Part shown: positions 16,087-25,973 of the stretch, piece by piece
Numbering within the stretch: the first letter of the stretch is position 1
Layout: the number at the start of each line of letters is the position of its first letter
Assembly (NCBI RefSeq): GCF_900105765.1
Contig: NZ_FNTX01000002.1
Coordinates: 1,612,001 to 1,676,000 of the forward strand
Source: Ruania alba
Lineage (GTDB): Bacteria; Actinomycetota; Actinomycetes; Actinomycetales; Beutenbergiaceae
DNA length: 64,000 nt
Direction of reading: 5' to 3'
Notes under the pieces: model-generated
What the model was told of the DNA's origin: nothing
What the model saw: the letters and a program-made list of their open reading frames with translations, nothing else
The model's database searches: none
Position numbers and translations under genes: made by a program

Positions 16087-18522
16087 CTACAGGTCGCTGC
16101 ACTGTCCCGTCTGTGGTCCGCTGATCACATTCGGGCTGCCCAGATCTGTCGGTGCCGATGCATTGTCGGAGCAGCTGAGCGGGCCCCGGATCTGGTTGTC
16201 GGACAGGACGGTCCGCTCGCTGGTGCCGGTGATGGTGACCGGGCCGCTGACCGTCGATCCGACGATCTCCACCACGGTCGCGTTCGTACTGTGCACCGGA
16301 CCGGCCAGTTGTGCGTCCTGAGCGATGAGGGTGGCGCCCTCACTCAGGGTGATCGAGCCGTGCACACTGCCACCCGTCACGCAGAGCACCTCGTCGGAGA
16401 TGGCCAGGGGCCCGTCGTGACGGCCGTCGATGGTCGTGGTGCACTCGGGAGCGCGCTCGATGGCGATCTCGTAGAGGTTGGTCTCACCCAGGGCGTAGAT
16501 CGTGCCGTCCGGGGCGATGTCCATCCGCTTGTAGCCGTCCTCGGCGAGGATTTGCACCTGGTGGCTGTGCGGATCGAAGGCGAAGACGTCGGAGCCGGAG
16601 ATGCCGTAGAGCAGGCCATCGGTGGGGTGCGCCTGGATCGTGCTGGCCAGACCCCACGGAGAGGAGCTGGCGCCCGTGCCCAGCTCGAGTCGCTCGACCA
16701 CCTCGCCCGCCGTGATGTCGTACTCGAAGAGGATGCCGGTGTTGGTCACACCCCAGATCGAGTTCCCGACCACGGTCAGGCCGGAGACTACGTCGTTGTC
16801 CGGGACGGGAACGAGGGCCTCGACGACTTCGCCGGCGTCCGGGTCGAAGACGACCAGGTGGGCGTCCAGCGGGCTGTTCTGACTGGACAGGCCGCCACGG
16901 ATCGAGGTTCCGGCGTAGACCAGCCCGTCCGGTCCGAAGGTGACCGATGCGGTGCTCTGGGCATCCACCAGATCGCGATAGGTGTCCCGGCGCTCGTCCA
17001 TGTCGGTGAGTGTCAGCGCGCCGCCACGGACGCCGTAGTCGGAGACCGTGGCCATCGCCACGAGCGCACCGTCGGTGGCCATCTCGATGATGCGGTCCTG
17101 ACCCTCACTGATCAACCTGAACTGCTGGGAAGGATTGGTGTCCCAGTCCCACTCGGCAGTCGGGTCACCACGGTGCACGACGGCGTTGGCGTAGCTCCCC
17201 GTGAGGATGTCCCCCTCGAAGGTGGCCCAGGAGTCTGCCTGGCTCGGCCCGCTGATCGCCTCGATCTCCTCGGTGGTGGGGTCGAAGCGCCCGAGCAGGC
17301 TCGGGCTGAGGTAGTACCCCATGTACACGCGGTCATCCGGGCCGACGTGGATCGAGTGCGCGGTCAGGCGTGAGCCGGACACCTGGCTCTCGAAATATGC
17401 CTGCTCCCCGGTCTCGGGATCGAAGCGCCAGAATGAGCCGTCGCGGTTCAACCCGAGGAGGGCGTGCTCGGCCGCGGAGCCTTCTCCGGTCGTGACTAGT
17501 GACAGGGCGCGGTGGTTGCCCGTTCCGGCCAGGTCGGTATCGATCCAGCCGGTGGGCGTGACGGAGCAGTCGGTGGTGTCGAACTCCCAGATCTCGTTGC
17601 TGGCCTTGTAGTAGAACCGCCCGTCCTCGGTGGATTCGGTGTACGGGTTGTTCAGGTTGACGAACGTCCCGATCGCACCATCGCAGGCCCAGTCCTGGGC
17701 CGCGGTGTCCCAGAACAGGGTGTTCGTGCCACCCGAGATCCCGGGGGAGAAGGCCATGGCGATCAGATCGCCGACCTGCTGGCTTCGGTAGAAGCGGGAG
17801 ATGTGGTCGTACTCGGCGGGCACCTCCATGGTGCTGATCTCGCCCGAGTCGAGGTCGACGGCGACCAGGTTCCCGTTCTGCATCCCGGTGCCGACATACG
17901 CCGTGCCGTCGTGGACGGAGAAGCCCTCGGCGTAGGTGTCGCCGTCCTGCTCGTCGACGATGGAACCGTAGTCACGGACCTCACCGGTGGCGGGATCGTA
18001 GGAGAAGACCTTCGTGTTCGGGTAGGTGGAGCCGTACAGCAGGCCGTCATCGCCGAGCTGCAGCTCTCGGACCAGCCGTTCACCAACGGGATTCTCCACC
18101 GCCTCGGTGATCTCGTGCGTCTCCGCGTCCCAGTGATAGATGATGATGCCCGAGCCAGATCGTAGGCCGAAGTAGGCGCTCCCGTCAGGAAGCGGTTGGA
18201 TGGGACCACCGATGATCTTCGGTGCCACCTCCGCGCCGGAGATCAGTTCGCCGGTCTCTGCGTTCACGACGGTGAAGCTGGCCGGTTCACCCGATCCGCT
18301 GATGTACAGCACCGGTGTTCCGTCGGCCAGGGTTCCAGCCTCGGCGAAGCTGGTGTTCGGTTCAGTAGCGATGTGGCCGCGATCGATCACCTCGGCCGTG
18401 AGTCCGAGGCTTGCGGAACCGTCGTCGCCGGATGCGCTCGAGGCCAGCCCGAGGGAAGTGACGGCAGCGACGGCCGTTGCTGCGATGAGGCGGACGTGAG
18501 GTCTTGTCGGTGAGGAAATCAC
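16087..18522 (-). CDS. Secreted beta-propeller-like protein A with C-terminal Cys-bracketed beta-helix-like module
   Basis: The 811-residue protein has a Sec-type signal (LIAATAVAAVTSLGLASSAS). About 650 residues of short beta-strand repeats with blade-like phrases follow (FSYDPATGEVRDYGS, WRFDPETGEQAYF, LLGRFDPTTEEIEAISGP), suggesting a YVTN/PQQ/SMP-30-like propeller. The last ~120 residues form a separate module with four cysteines (PECTTTIDGRHDGP, EVLCVTGG, GPLSCSDN, GPQTGQCSDL) and repeated GP-hydrophobic steps resembling a right-handed beta-helix. GTG 18522 follows GGAGGAG. It is closest to protein E by eye and is driven by an operator-controlled promoter shared divergently with gene B. 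Activity is unknown; polysaccharide lyase, binding or scaffolding roles are all possible. Confidence 0.85.
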   Translation of the reverse strand: MISSPTRPHVRLIAATAVAAVTSLGLASSASGDDGSASLGLTAEVIDRGHIATEPNTSFAEAGTLADGTPVLYISGSGEPASFTVVNAETGELISGAEVAPKIIGGPIQPLPDGSAYFGLRSGSGIIIYHWDAETHEITEAVENPVGERLVRELQLGDDGLLYGSTYPNTKVFSYDPATGEVRDYGSIVDEQDGDTYAEGFSVHDGTAYVGTGMQNGNLVAVDLDSGEISTMEVPAEYDHISRFYRSQQVGDLIAMAFSPGISGGTNTLFWDTAAQDWACDGAIGTFVNLNNPYTESTEDGRFYYKASNEIWEFDTTDCSVTPTGWIDTDLAGTGNHRALSLVTTGEGSAAEHALLGLNRDGSFWRFDPETGEQAYFESQVSGSRLTAHSIHVGPDDRVYMGYYLSPSLLGRFDPTTEEIEAISGPSQADSWATFEGDILTGSYANAVVHRGDPTAEWDWDTNPSQQFRLISEGQDRIIEMATDGALVAMATVSDYGVRGGALTLTDMDERRDTYRDLVDAQSTASVTFGPDGLVYAGTSIRGGLSSQNSPLDAHLVVFDPDAGEVVEALVPVPDNDVVSGLTVVGNSIWGVTNTGILFEYDITAGEVVERLELGTGASSSPWGLASTIQAHPTDGLLYGISGSDVFAFDPHSHQVQILAEDGYKRMDIAPDGTIYALGETNLYEIAIERAPECTTTIDGRHDGPLAISDEVLCVTGGSVHGSITLSEGATLIAQDAQLAGPVHSTNATVVEIVGSTVSGPVTITGTSERTVLSDNQIRGPLSCSDNASAPTDLGSPNVISGPQTGQCSDL

Positions 18523-18627
18523 CAGTACTCCTCCATGGTCGCGCGCGCCGCGCTCATTGCGACACGCTCGGTCACGATTGCCGATCGGGAGAGTGGCCTG
18601 ATCGTGTGCCTGGCCCTGCGATCTGAT

Positions 18628-18673
18628 TGCAACCGGTTGCTGGAACGTAACGCCGCCTCGGCGTCACCGTCAA
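18628..18673 (-). promoter_or_regulatory. Promoter and LacI-like operator of propeller gene A
   Basis: On the minus strand TTGACG (18668-18673) and TACGTT (18644-18649) are separated by 18 bases. The 14-base site TGCAACCGGTTGCT (18628-18641; inner 12 bases a perfect palindrome) follows immediately downstream of the -10 box, overlapping the expected start of transcription. The gene starts at 18522. Confidence 0.7.
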
Positions 18674-18683
18674 GGGGTGATGG

Positions 18684-18730
18684 TGGACGGTCGAACAAAG
18701 CGCATGCTAGCGTCGATGCCACCGGTTGCA
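18684..18730 (+). promoter_or_regulatory. Promoter and LacI-like operator of propeller genes B-C
   Basis: TGGACG (18684-18689), an 18-base spacer and TAGCGT (18708-18713, preceded by TGC) form a candidate promoter. The site TGCCACCGGTTGCA (18717-18730) sits just downstream at the expected +1, the same geometry as for gene A and gene E. Confidence 0.6.
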
Positions 18731-18798
18731 GGATAGTGCTTGGACGATCGCCTCGTCGCGCGCCTCAACCGATCAGTCGTCGTCGAGGGAGACACGCC

Positions 18799-20874
18799 AT
18801 GGCCGCCCGGCACACCCGCACCAGACCGCTGAATGTCGACCGAACGGCGGGCTTCACCCGCCGCGGATTCCTGTCCGGAGCGCTGGGCACCGGCGTGGTC
18901 GCGGCAGGGTTCGGGGTGCCCGCGATCGCCCCGGCCGCTGGTGCCACGGCGTCGGCGAGCAGTACTAATCTCGGCCCGGCCATCGAAACGGTGAACGTGC
19001 GGTCGGTGACCTATGGTGAGCTGCCCGATGGCCGCCAGGTCGCCTATGCGACGTCTAACGGTGAGCCGGCCACGTTCACCATGATCGACATCACCACAGG
19101 TGAGAGCCTCTTCGCGACCGAGATCGACGGGGCGAACCTGGGCGGCTTCATCGCGATCGCACCCGATGGAACGGTGTTCTTCACTGCGCGCTCACCGATG
19201 CGTGGCGGGCTGTTCTCCTTCGATCCCGTCAGTCACGACGTCATCCAGATCGCGGAGGACATCGCCGGTCAGCGCGTGCTCTACGACGGCACCTTCGACT
19301 CCGGCGGCATCCTCTACTTCGGTACCTACCCCGATGCCAAGGTCATCGCCTACGACCCGAGCACCGGTGAGTTCCGGGACTACGGCACGCAGACCGAGGA
19401 TGCCGCCTATGTGTTCGGCCTCGGCATCGTGGACGGAGAGATCTGGGCCGGCACCGGACCGGTGCCCCACCTGTACCGGATCGATCCGGACAGTGGAGAA
19501 CGTACAGAGATGCAACCGCCCGCCCACGTCATGGACGGCGCCGACTGGTTCATCGCCATCGAGCCGCGCGACGACCTCGTTTTCGTCCGGTTGTCGCCCC
19601 GCGGGGCATACGACATGGCTGTCTACGATCGGAGTCAGGGGCGCTGGCTCGACGACATCGTCGAAGGAACCTTCGCTGCCGCGCTGACCCAGCCCGGGCT
19701 CGGGCACAAGGCCTACTTCCTCACCGGTGACGTGCTCACCGGTTACCACCTGCGGGACCAGCGGACCTTCTCCACCGGATTCGAGCACTCTGACCTGCGA
19801 GCCGCCATGGCAGGGGCGGTCGGCACGTACGGCATCACCGTCACTGAGATCGCCGGCCTCCCGGCGGACACCGTGGTCGGGCTAAACACGGACGGGCACT
19901 TGTGGCACTACAACCTCGCCACGAGGCGTCATGCGCTCATTGACGCCGACATCCTGGGCACCCCAGCCGGTGCACACAGTATCGGCGTGGGCCCGGACGG
20001 CCGTGTGTACCTGGGGGCCTATCTGAGCAGCGGTGCGATGAGCCGGATCGATCCGGAGTCCCAGCAGATCGAACAGCTCCGAGGGCCGAAGCAGGCCGAC
20101 GCGATCGGCGCGCACGACGGGTGGCTCGCCGTCAGCTCGTACCCCGGCGCCATCGTCCACCTCGGCGCACCGGACGAGGACTGGGCGGACTTCGAGAGGA
20201 TCCTCGAGCTGCGGCGCGGTGCGCCGCACTATCAGGACCGCATCTTCGCCATGACGTCCGTCGGCGACCGGTTGGCCGTCGGGAGCGTCCCGGACTACGG
20301 CCAGCTCGGCGGCGCCCTGACGATCGTCGACCCGGCGACCCACGAGCACGCGGTCCATCGCAACGTCGTCCCGCAGCAGAGTGTCGTCTCGCTGGCCTAC
20401 GCCAACGGGTTCGTCTATGGGGGCACCTCGATCCACGGCGGTCTGTCCACCGAGCCGGCCGCGGGCGAGGCCGAGCTGTTCGTGTGGGACGTGAGCTCCG
20501 GCGAGCGGGTCTTCAGCGCGCCGGTGGTGCCCGGGGCTGAGGTCATCAACAGGCTGACCGTGGGACCCGACGCACTGCTCTGGGGCCTCGCCTCCGACGG
20601 CACGGTCTTCGCTTTCGACCCCACTCAGCGAACCGTGGTGCGACGCGTCGCGACAGGTCTGACGAACAGCAACTCCTGGGGCCGGAACTCCTCGCTGTAC
20701 TACCGGCAGGCAGACGCGTCCCTCTATGGCAACAGTGGTGGCGCCCTGTTCCGCGTGGACCCCGCAGAGCTCGAGCTGGAGGTCCTGGTCGAGTCCGGTG
20801 TGCGCGGCTCCGCCATGGACGGGCAGGGCCGCATTTACTACGCCGGCGACATCAACGTCTACCGCTACGAGTGA
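18799..20874 (+). CDS. Tat-exported beta-propeller-like protein B (no C-terminal module)
   Basis: The 691-residue product starts at ATG 18799, preceded by GAGGGAG, and carries a twin-arginine signal (FTRRGFLSGALGTGVVAAGF). The body is a propeller paralogue of C and D by its phrases: NVRSVTYGELPDGRQVAYAT, FGTYPDAKVIAYDPSTGEF, WAGTGPVPHLYRIDPDSGE, GPKQADAIGAHD, YGGTSIHGGLS. It ends at DINVYRYE, where A, C, D and E continue into the Cys-bracketed module, so that module is absent. Tat export implies folding before export, perhaps with a cofactor or metal; this is inference. Hairpins separate it from gene C downstream. Confidence 0.85.
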   Translation: MAARHTRTRPLNVDRTAGFTRRGFLSGALGTGVVAAGFGVPAIAPAAGATASASSTNLGPAIETVNVRSVTYGELPDGRQVAYATSNGEPATFTMIDITTGESLFATEIDGANLGGFIAIAPDGTVFFTARSPMRGGLFSFDPVSHDVIQIAEDIAGQRVLYDGTFDSGGILYFGTYPDAKVIAYDPSTGEFRDYGTQTEDAAYVFGLGIVDGEIWAGTGPVPHLYRIDPDSGERTEMQPPAHVMDGADWFIAIEPRDDLVFVRLSPRGAYDMAVYDRSQGRWLDDIVEGTFAAALTQPGLGHKAYFLTGDVLTGYHLRDQRTFSTGFEHSDLRAAMAGAVGTYGITVTEIAGLPADTVVGLNTDGHLWHYNLATRRHALIDADILGTPAGAHSIGVGPDGRVYLGAYLSSGAMSRIDPESQQIEQLRGPKQADAIGAHDGWLAVSSYPGAIVHLGAPDEDWADFERILELRRGAPHYQDRIFAMTSVGDRLAVGSVPDYGQLGGALTIVDPATHEHAVHRNVVPQQSVVSLAYANGFVYGGTSIHGGLSTEPAAGEAELFVWDVSSGERVFSAPVVPGAEVINRLTVGPDALLWGLASDGTVFAFDPTQRTVVRRVATGLTNSNSWGRNSSLYYRQADASLYGNSGGALFRVDPAELELEVLVESGVRGSAMDGQGRIYYAGDINVYRYE

Positions 20875-20880
20875 CGTTCG

Positions 20881-20930
20881 GTGCCGCACCCGCGGCACGG
20901 AGGACGGCCGGACCTATGCCTGGTCCGGCC
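20881..20930 (+). terminator. Two tandem hairpins between propeller genes B and C
   Basis: GTGCCGC (20881-20887) pairs with GCGGCAC (20892-20898), and GGCCGGACC (20906-20914) pairs with GGTCCGGCC (20922-20930) around a 7-base loop. They begin 6 bases after the stop of B. Since no new promoter or operator is visible before C, they may act as a partial terminator setting the B:C ratio. Confidence 0.5.
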
Positions 20931-20988
20931 CAGCTGGCTGCAGCGGATGCGTACGGGCACCGTGCAGTCACCCGAGGAGGAGGATGCA

Positions 20989-23490
20989 ATGACGCACAAC
21001 GTACAACCATCCCGCGCCAGACGGAGCGGTCTGATCGCCGGGGTCCTGGCCGCGGTTCTCGCGCTGGTGGCTGCCCCCGCGACACAAGCAACGCCGTCGT
21101 CGGCCGTCCCTGAGGCGAGCGTGCACGACCTCGGCCCGGCCGTCATGTCCGTCAACGTCCGGTCGGCGACGTTCGGCTATCTGGACGATGGCACCCCGGT
21201 GGCCTACGCCATCTCCAACGGCAATCCTGCGACGTTCACCATGGTGGACGTGCAGACGGGGGAGAGCTTGTTCGCGGCCGAGCTCGATCGCACCACCGTC
21301 GGCGGATGGATCGAGATCGCCGACGACGGCACGGTCTACTTCAGCGCGCGTCACCCGATGCCTGCCGGGCTCTTCTCCTTCGATCCGGAGTCTCTCGAGC
21401 TCACCCACATCGCCGAGCGTGTGGTTGGCGAGAGCGTGCTGTACGGCGGTGATTTCGGCCCGGACGGGCGACTGTACTTCGGCACCTATCCCCACGCGAA
21501 GGTTGCGGCCTACGACCCGACCACGGGTGAGTTCCAGGACTACGGAAGCCAGACCCAGGATGCCGCGTACGTCTTCTCGCTCGGCATCGTCGACGGGGAA
21601 GTCTGGGCCGGCACCGGGCCCGTGCCGCACCTGTACGCCATCGACCCTGCCACCGGGGAACGGAGGGAGATCCATCCGCCCGAGCACGTGATGGCCAACA
21701 CCCAGTGGTTCATCGGACTGGACCAGCGTGCCGACCACGCCTTGATCCGCCTCTCCCCGCGCGGTTCCTACGACACCGCCATGCTGGACCTCACCACCGG
21801 TGACTGGAGCGAGGAGATCATTCCCAGCGTGGGTGGATCCGCGCCCACGAGCCTTGACTCGCAGGGGCGGACCTATGTGCTCTCCGAAGGAATGCTGACC
21901 GGCTACGACACCACGACGGGGGAGATCGTGCCCACGGGCTTCGCCGAGACCGAGCTCCCCGCGTATCTCGCGCAGCAGGTGAACACCTACGGGATCGAGG
22001 TCATGGACCTTCCGGGGACCGAGGGCGATGTCGTGGTCGGGTTGAGCACCGACGGTGACCTGTGGACCTATCACCTCACCACCGGGGAGACCTCGATCAT
22101 CCGTGCCGAGATTGCGCCGTCACCGGCGGAGGCCCATGGGCTGGGTGTGGGACCGGACGGGAACACCTATATCGGTGCCTACCTCTCCAGCGGTTCGATG
22201 ACGCGGGTGGATGCGCACACCATGGAGCTGGAGCCGTTGCGCGGGCCTAAGCAGGCCGACGCGATCGCGACGCATGGTGACGAGCTCATCGTCACCTCGT
22301 ACCCGGGCGCCGTCGTGCACGCCGGGGACCCGGCCGGGGAGTGGAGCTGGGGCGACAACCCGCACCATGTGCTCACTCTCGATCGCGGCGAGCCGTACTA
22401 CCAGGACCGGATCAACGGGGTCGTGTCCGCCGGCGACACCCTGGCCCTGGGCACTATCCCGGACTACGGCGAGCTCGGCGGCGCGCTGACCTTGCTCGAC
22501 ACGGAGACCGGCGAGTTCGATGTCCACCGGGACATCGTCGCGGACCAGAGCATCATCTCCCTCGCGTACGCCGACGGCCTGATCTACGGCGGCACCTCCA
22601 TCAGTGGTGGCCTCTCCTCGACACCCGCAGCCGAGGAGGCGCGCCTGTTCATCTGGGACGTCGCCGCCAGTTCGGTCGTCTGGGAAGGGGTGGTCTCGGC
22701 CGAGGCCGGGTATATCGCCGGACTGTCCTGGGGAGCCGACGGCATGCTCGCCGGCGGCACCTCCGACGGCCTGCTCTTCGAGTTCGACCCCCAGACTCGC
22801 GACGTCACCTGGACGACCCGGCTCTACCCGGCGGCCGAGGGCCGTCGCACCGGGTGGGGATACGCGACGAAGACCATCTGGGACGAACGCACGGGGACCT
22901 ACCTGGCCACGAGCAACGGCACCTTGTATCAGGCGCACCGGGAGACCGGCGACGTCACGGTCGTGGCCGACGAGATGGAGCAGATCACTCGCGATGGTGT
23001 CGGCACCATCATCGGGGTCGACCTGACCCATGCCTACCGCATCGATGTGCACGGCGCGAGTGTGGCCTGCGACGAGACCATCGATGGTCGCCACGACGGT
23101 CCGCTCCGGATCGACGCCGGGATCACTTGTGTGTCCGGCGGCACCGTCGACGGACCCGTCACGGTCAGCGAGGGTGCGGGTCTTGTCCTGACCGAGGCGC
23201 AGGTCTCCGGGCCGGTGCGAGCCGACGACGCCGCCGTGCTGCAGGTCGTCGAGTCCACGATCGGTGGGGCCGTGCACGTCAACGGTACGACCGATGATGT
23301 GGTGATCCGCGGCACCACGATCGACGGGTCCGTGGGCGTCCAGGGCGGTACGACCGCGCTCGCCCCGGTGATCGGCGGCAACACGGTGCACGGTTCACTG
23401 TCCTGCCGGGCGAACGACCCTGCACCGGTGGATCAGGACCTCGGCAACCACGTTGCGGGAGCCCTGCTCGGGCAGTGCGCCGACCTGTAG
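20989..23490 (+). CDS. Secreted beta-propeller-like protein C with C-terminal Cys-bracketed module
   Basis: The 833-residue product starts at ATG 20989 after a very strong GAGGAGGAGG site and has a Sec signal (SGLIAGVLAAVLALVAAPAT, cleavage near TQA). The propeller region closely parallels B: SVNVRSATFGYLDDGTPVAY, FGTYPHAKVAAYDPTTGEF, WAGTGPVPHLYAIDPATGE. The last ~120 residues form the module with four cysteines (ACDETIDGRHDGP, GITCVSGG, GSLSCRAN, LLGQCADL). It is convergent with gene D and the two share a long hairpin terminator. Function is unknown. Confidence 0.85.
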   Translation: MTHNVQPSRARRSGLIAGVLAAVLALVAAPATQATPSSAVPEASVHDLGPAVMSVNVRSATFGYLDDGTPVAYAISNGNPATFTMVDVQTGESLFAAELDRTTVGGWIEIADDGTVYFSARHPMPAGLFSFDPESLELTHIAERVVGESVLYGGDFGPDGRLYFGTYPHAKVAAYDPTTGEFQDYGSQTQDAAYVFSLGIVDGEVWAGTGPVPHLYAIDPATGERREIHPPEHVMANTQWFIGLDQRADHALIRLSPRGSYDTAMLDLTTGDWSEEIIPSVGGSAPTSLDSQGRTYVLSEGMLTGYDTTTGEIVPTGFAETELPAYLAQQVNTYGIEVMDLPGTEGDVVVGLSTDGDLWTYHLTTGETSIIRAEIAPSPAEAHGLGVGPDGNTYIGAYLSSGSMTRVDAHTMELEPLRGPKQADAIATHGDELIVTSYPGAVVHAGDPAGEWSWGDNPHHVLTLDRGEPYYQDRINGVVSAGDTLALGTIPDYGELGGALTLLDTETGEFDVHRDIVADQSIISLAYADGLIYGGTSISGGLSSTPAAEEARLFIWDVAASSVVWEGVVSAEAGYIAGLSWGADGMLAGGTSDGLLFEFDPQTRDVTWTTRLYPAAEGRRTGWGYATKTIWDERTGTYLATSNGTLYQAHRETGDVTVVADEMEQITRDGVGTIIGVDLTHAYRIDVHGASVACDETIDGRHDGPLRIDAGITCVSGGTVDGPVTVSEGAGLVLTEAQVSGPVRADDAAVLQVVESTIGGAVHVNGTTDDVVIRGTTIDGSVGVQGGTTALAPVIGGNTVHGSLSCRANDPAPVDQDLGNHVAGALLGQCADL

Positions 23491-23504
23491 GCAGCGCAGC
23501 GACG

Positions 23505-23540
23505 GCGAAGGCCCGCCCCGAGATCGGGGCGGGCCTTCGC
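23505..23540. terminator. Strong bidirectional hairpin between convergent propeller genes C and D
   Basis: A near-perfect 36-base palindrome with 17-base arms: GCGAAGGCCCGCCCCGA (23505-23521) and TCGGGGCGGGCCTTCGC (23524-23540). It lies between the stops at 23490 (+) and 23548 (-). Confidence 0.85.
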
Positions 23541-23547
23541 TGTGGCG

Positions 23548-25963
23548 TCAGTCCGCGAGCTCAGCGCACTGGCCGCTGGCCGGTCCGTCCACCACGTTCG
23601 GCACGTCCTCGTCGCTCGGTGCCTGCGCGTTGGCGCTGCACCGTAGCGGACCACCGATCTGGTTCCCGGCCACCACGACTGACCCGGTCGACCGGTTGAT
23701 CGTCACCGGACCGGAGATCGTGGTGTCCCGCACGGTGACCGTCGCGGCGCCGTCGGCCCGGAACGGTCCCTCCAGGTCCGATCCCACGAGGACGACGGAG
23801 GCGCCGTCGCTCACGGTCAGCGGCCCCTCCAGCGTCGCACCGGTGATGCAGGTGGTCCCGCCGTCAACGTGCACCGAGCCGGTGTGGGTGCCGGTGATCT
23901 CCCGCTCGCACTGTGGTCCGGGAAGGTGGTACCGGAACACATTCGTGGCATCGGTGTAGAAGACGTCGCCGGCTGCGACGGCGGCACGCTGGACGCCACC
24001 GTCGACGAGGATCTCCACCTCGGCCGACTGCGGGTCGAACCGGAACAGCGTGCCGCTCGTACTCCCGTACATCAGCCCGTCGGCGGGATTGAGCTCCAAC
24101 GTGCTCTGGGTGCCCCAGATGTTGCCGTGCATGAGTCCGGTGTCGATGCTCTGGGCGACCTCGCCGGCCGCCGTGTCGTAGTGGAACAGCGCACCGGTGT
24201 CGGCCATGCCCCACAGGCGGCCGGCTCCGTCGAAGGCCAGGGCATGGATGACCTCGGCGCCCTCGATCACGGGGGCGCTGCCGAGAAGCCCGCGCTCGAT
24301 GTCCCACGCGAACAGTTCAGCGGTCTCCTGGGTCGGTGTGGAGTCCAGGCCACCGTGGATCGAGGTGCCGCCGTAGACCACGCCGTTCGCATACGCGACG
24401 TCGGTCACGCTCTGGTCCGGTACGACATGACGGTGCACCTCGTATTCCCCGGTACCCGGGTCGAACAAGGTGAGTGCACCGCCGAGCTCGCCATAGGTGG
24501 AGATCGTGCCGGCCGCGACCAGGTCGCCGGCGCTGGTGAGGTGCCGTGGCCGGTCCTGTCCGGTGGCGTCACGCCCCAGCGTGAACAGGTGCCGGGGGTT
24601 CGTGCCCCACTCCCACGTCTCGCCCGCCTCGGCCGCGTAGAAGCCCGCACTCGGGTAGGTGCCGATCACCGTCTGCCGGCCGTGGGCGGTGATCGCGTCG
24701 GCCTGCTCGGGACCGTCCATCTGGCGGATCTCGTCGGTCGTGGTGTCGATCCGGGCCATCACACCCGGGCTGAGGTAGGCGCCGATGTACACGGCGCCAT
24801 CGCCCCCCTCGGCGATGGACATGACCGTCACCGGCGCGCCGGGGGTCTGCGTGAACAGGACGTCCCCGTTCCCGGTTGTGGCGCCAGATCCGTCCGTCCG
24901 AGCGCACCCCCAGCAGCGTCTGACCCGGGAACTCCTCCGTCCCCAGCTCGGTCAGGAACAGGCGGGTGGTACCCGCTGTCTCGGCTGCGATGCCGCCGAG
25001 GTCGACCGGGCTGGACTCACGAGCGGCGACGTCATAGGCGAACGGTTGCCCGTCGGTGCCAAGATAGTAGAAGGCGCCGCCTGCCATCTGCTCCGTGTAC
25101 AGCCACATCCCCGAGATGGCCAGTGAATCGACCCATCCGGTGCCATCGTGCACGTGGGCGGTGGCGCCATCGACCTGACGGTGGGTGATGACTCGGATGT
25201 CGTCGTAGGTCTCGATGCGTTGGACGAAGCCGCCACCCTCGGGTACCCCGGGCGGCAGGTCGATCGGTGTCGTCGCCCCGGTGTCCGGGTCCAGGGAGTA
25301 CAACTGTGCAGGCAGGCCGGCTCCTGCCCAGACGTCGCCGGAGTTCGCCTCCAGTCCCCACGCGTAGTCACTCTCCGGCGCGATCGTTCCGAAGCTCGTG
25401 ACCTCCTCAGTTGCCAGATCCATCGCGTAGACCGTGGCACCCGGGTACGTGGTGCCGTAGAGCGTGTCGCCGTCGATGTCGAGGGTGCGCAGCATCTGTT
25501 CGCCCGCGATGCCACTGGCAATCTCGACCAGCTCACCGGAGCCGGGCTGGTACCGCCAGAGCGTGCCGTCGTTGGGGCTGCGGACACTGAGATACACCGT
25601 GTCGTCCTCGGCAACGTCGATCGAGGATGCCACCGAGTAGGGCGGCATCTCATGGCTGTCGAGCAGGTCGCCGGTGCGGAGGTCGATGACGTTGAAGCTG
25701 ACGGGTTCGCCGTCGGAGAAGAGGTAGGCGACGGGTGTGCCGTCCGCGAGGACGTCGACGTCGGACAGGCGCACGTTCGGGGCTTGCATCGCCACCCCGA
25801 GGTCGCTCACGTGCTCCTCCGCGGCCGGTGATCTTTCCTGCGGTGCTCCTGCCGCCGCACCCGCGCAGAGGGTCACGGCGAGCGTGCCGGCCGTGACGGC
25901 GGCCAGTGCGCCGCAGGCTGCGCGGGTGGAGGAGGTGGCAGAGATGAGCGGTGGGCTCGACAT
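23548..25963 (-). pseudogene. Propeller protein D with module, interrupted by a frameshift
   Basis: Two overlapping frames together make one propeller paralogue of about 800 residues. The first part starts at ATG 25963 (GGGGAG upstream; Sec signal with GALAAVTAGTLAVTLCAGAA) and runs to GVRSDGRIWRHN near 24880. The remainder (TTGNGDVLFTQTPGAPVTV onwards) is in another frame. The span of 2416 bases is one more than a multiple of three. Paralogues B and C read LWHYNLATRR and LWTYHLTTGE at this point, so the break falls inside a conserved blade. The C-terminal module with cysteines is intact (GPQCEREITGTHTGS, TTCITGAT, GPLRCSAN, ASGQCAELAD). It is either a recent pseudogene or a sequencing error. 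It starts 10 bases after gene E's stop, in one operon. Confidence 0.8.
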
Positions 25964-25973
25964 GTTCTCCCCG

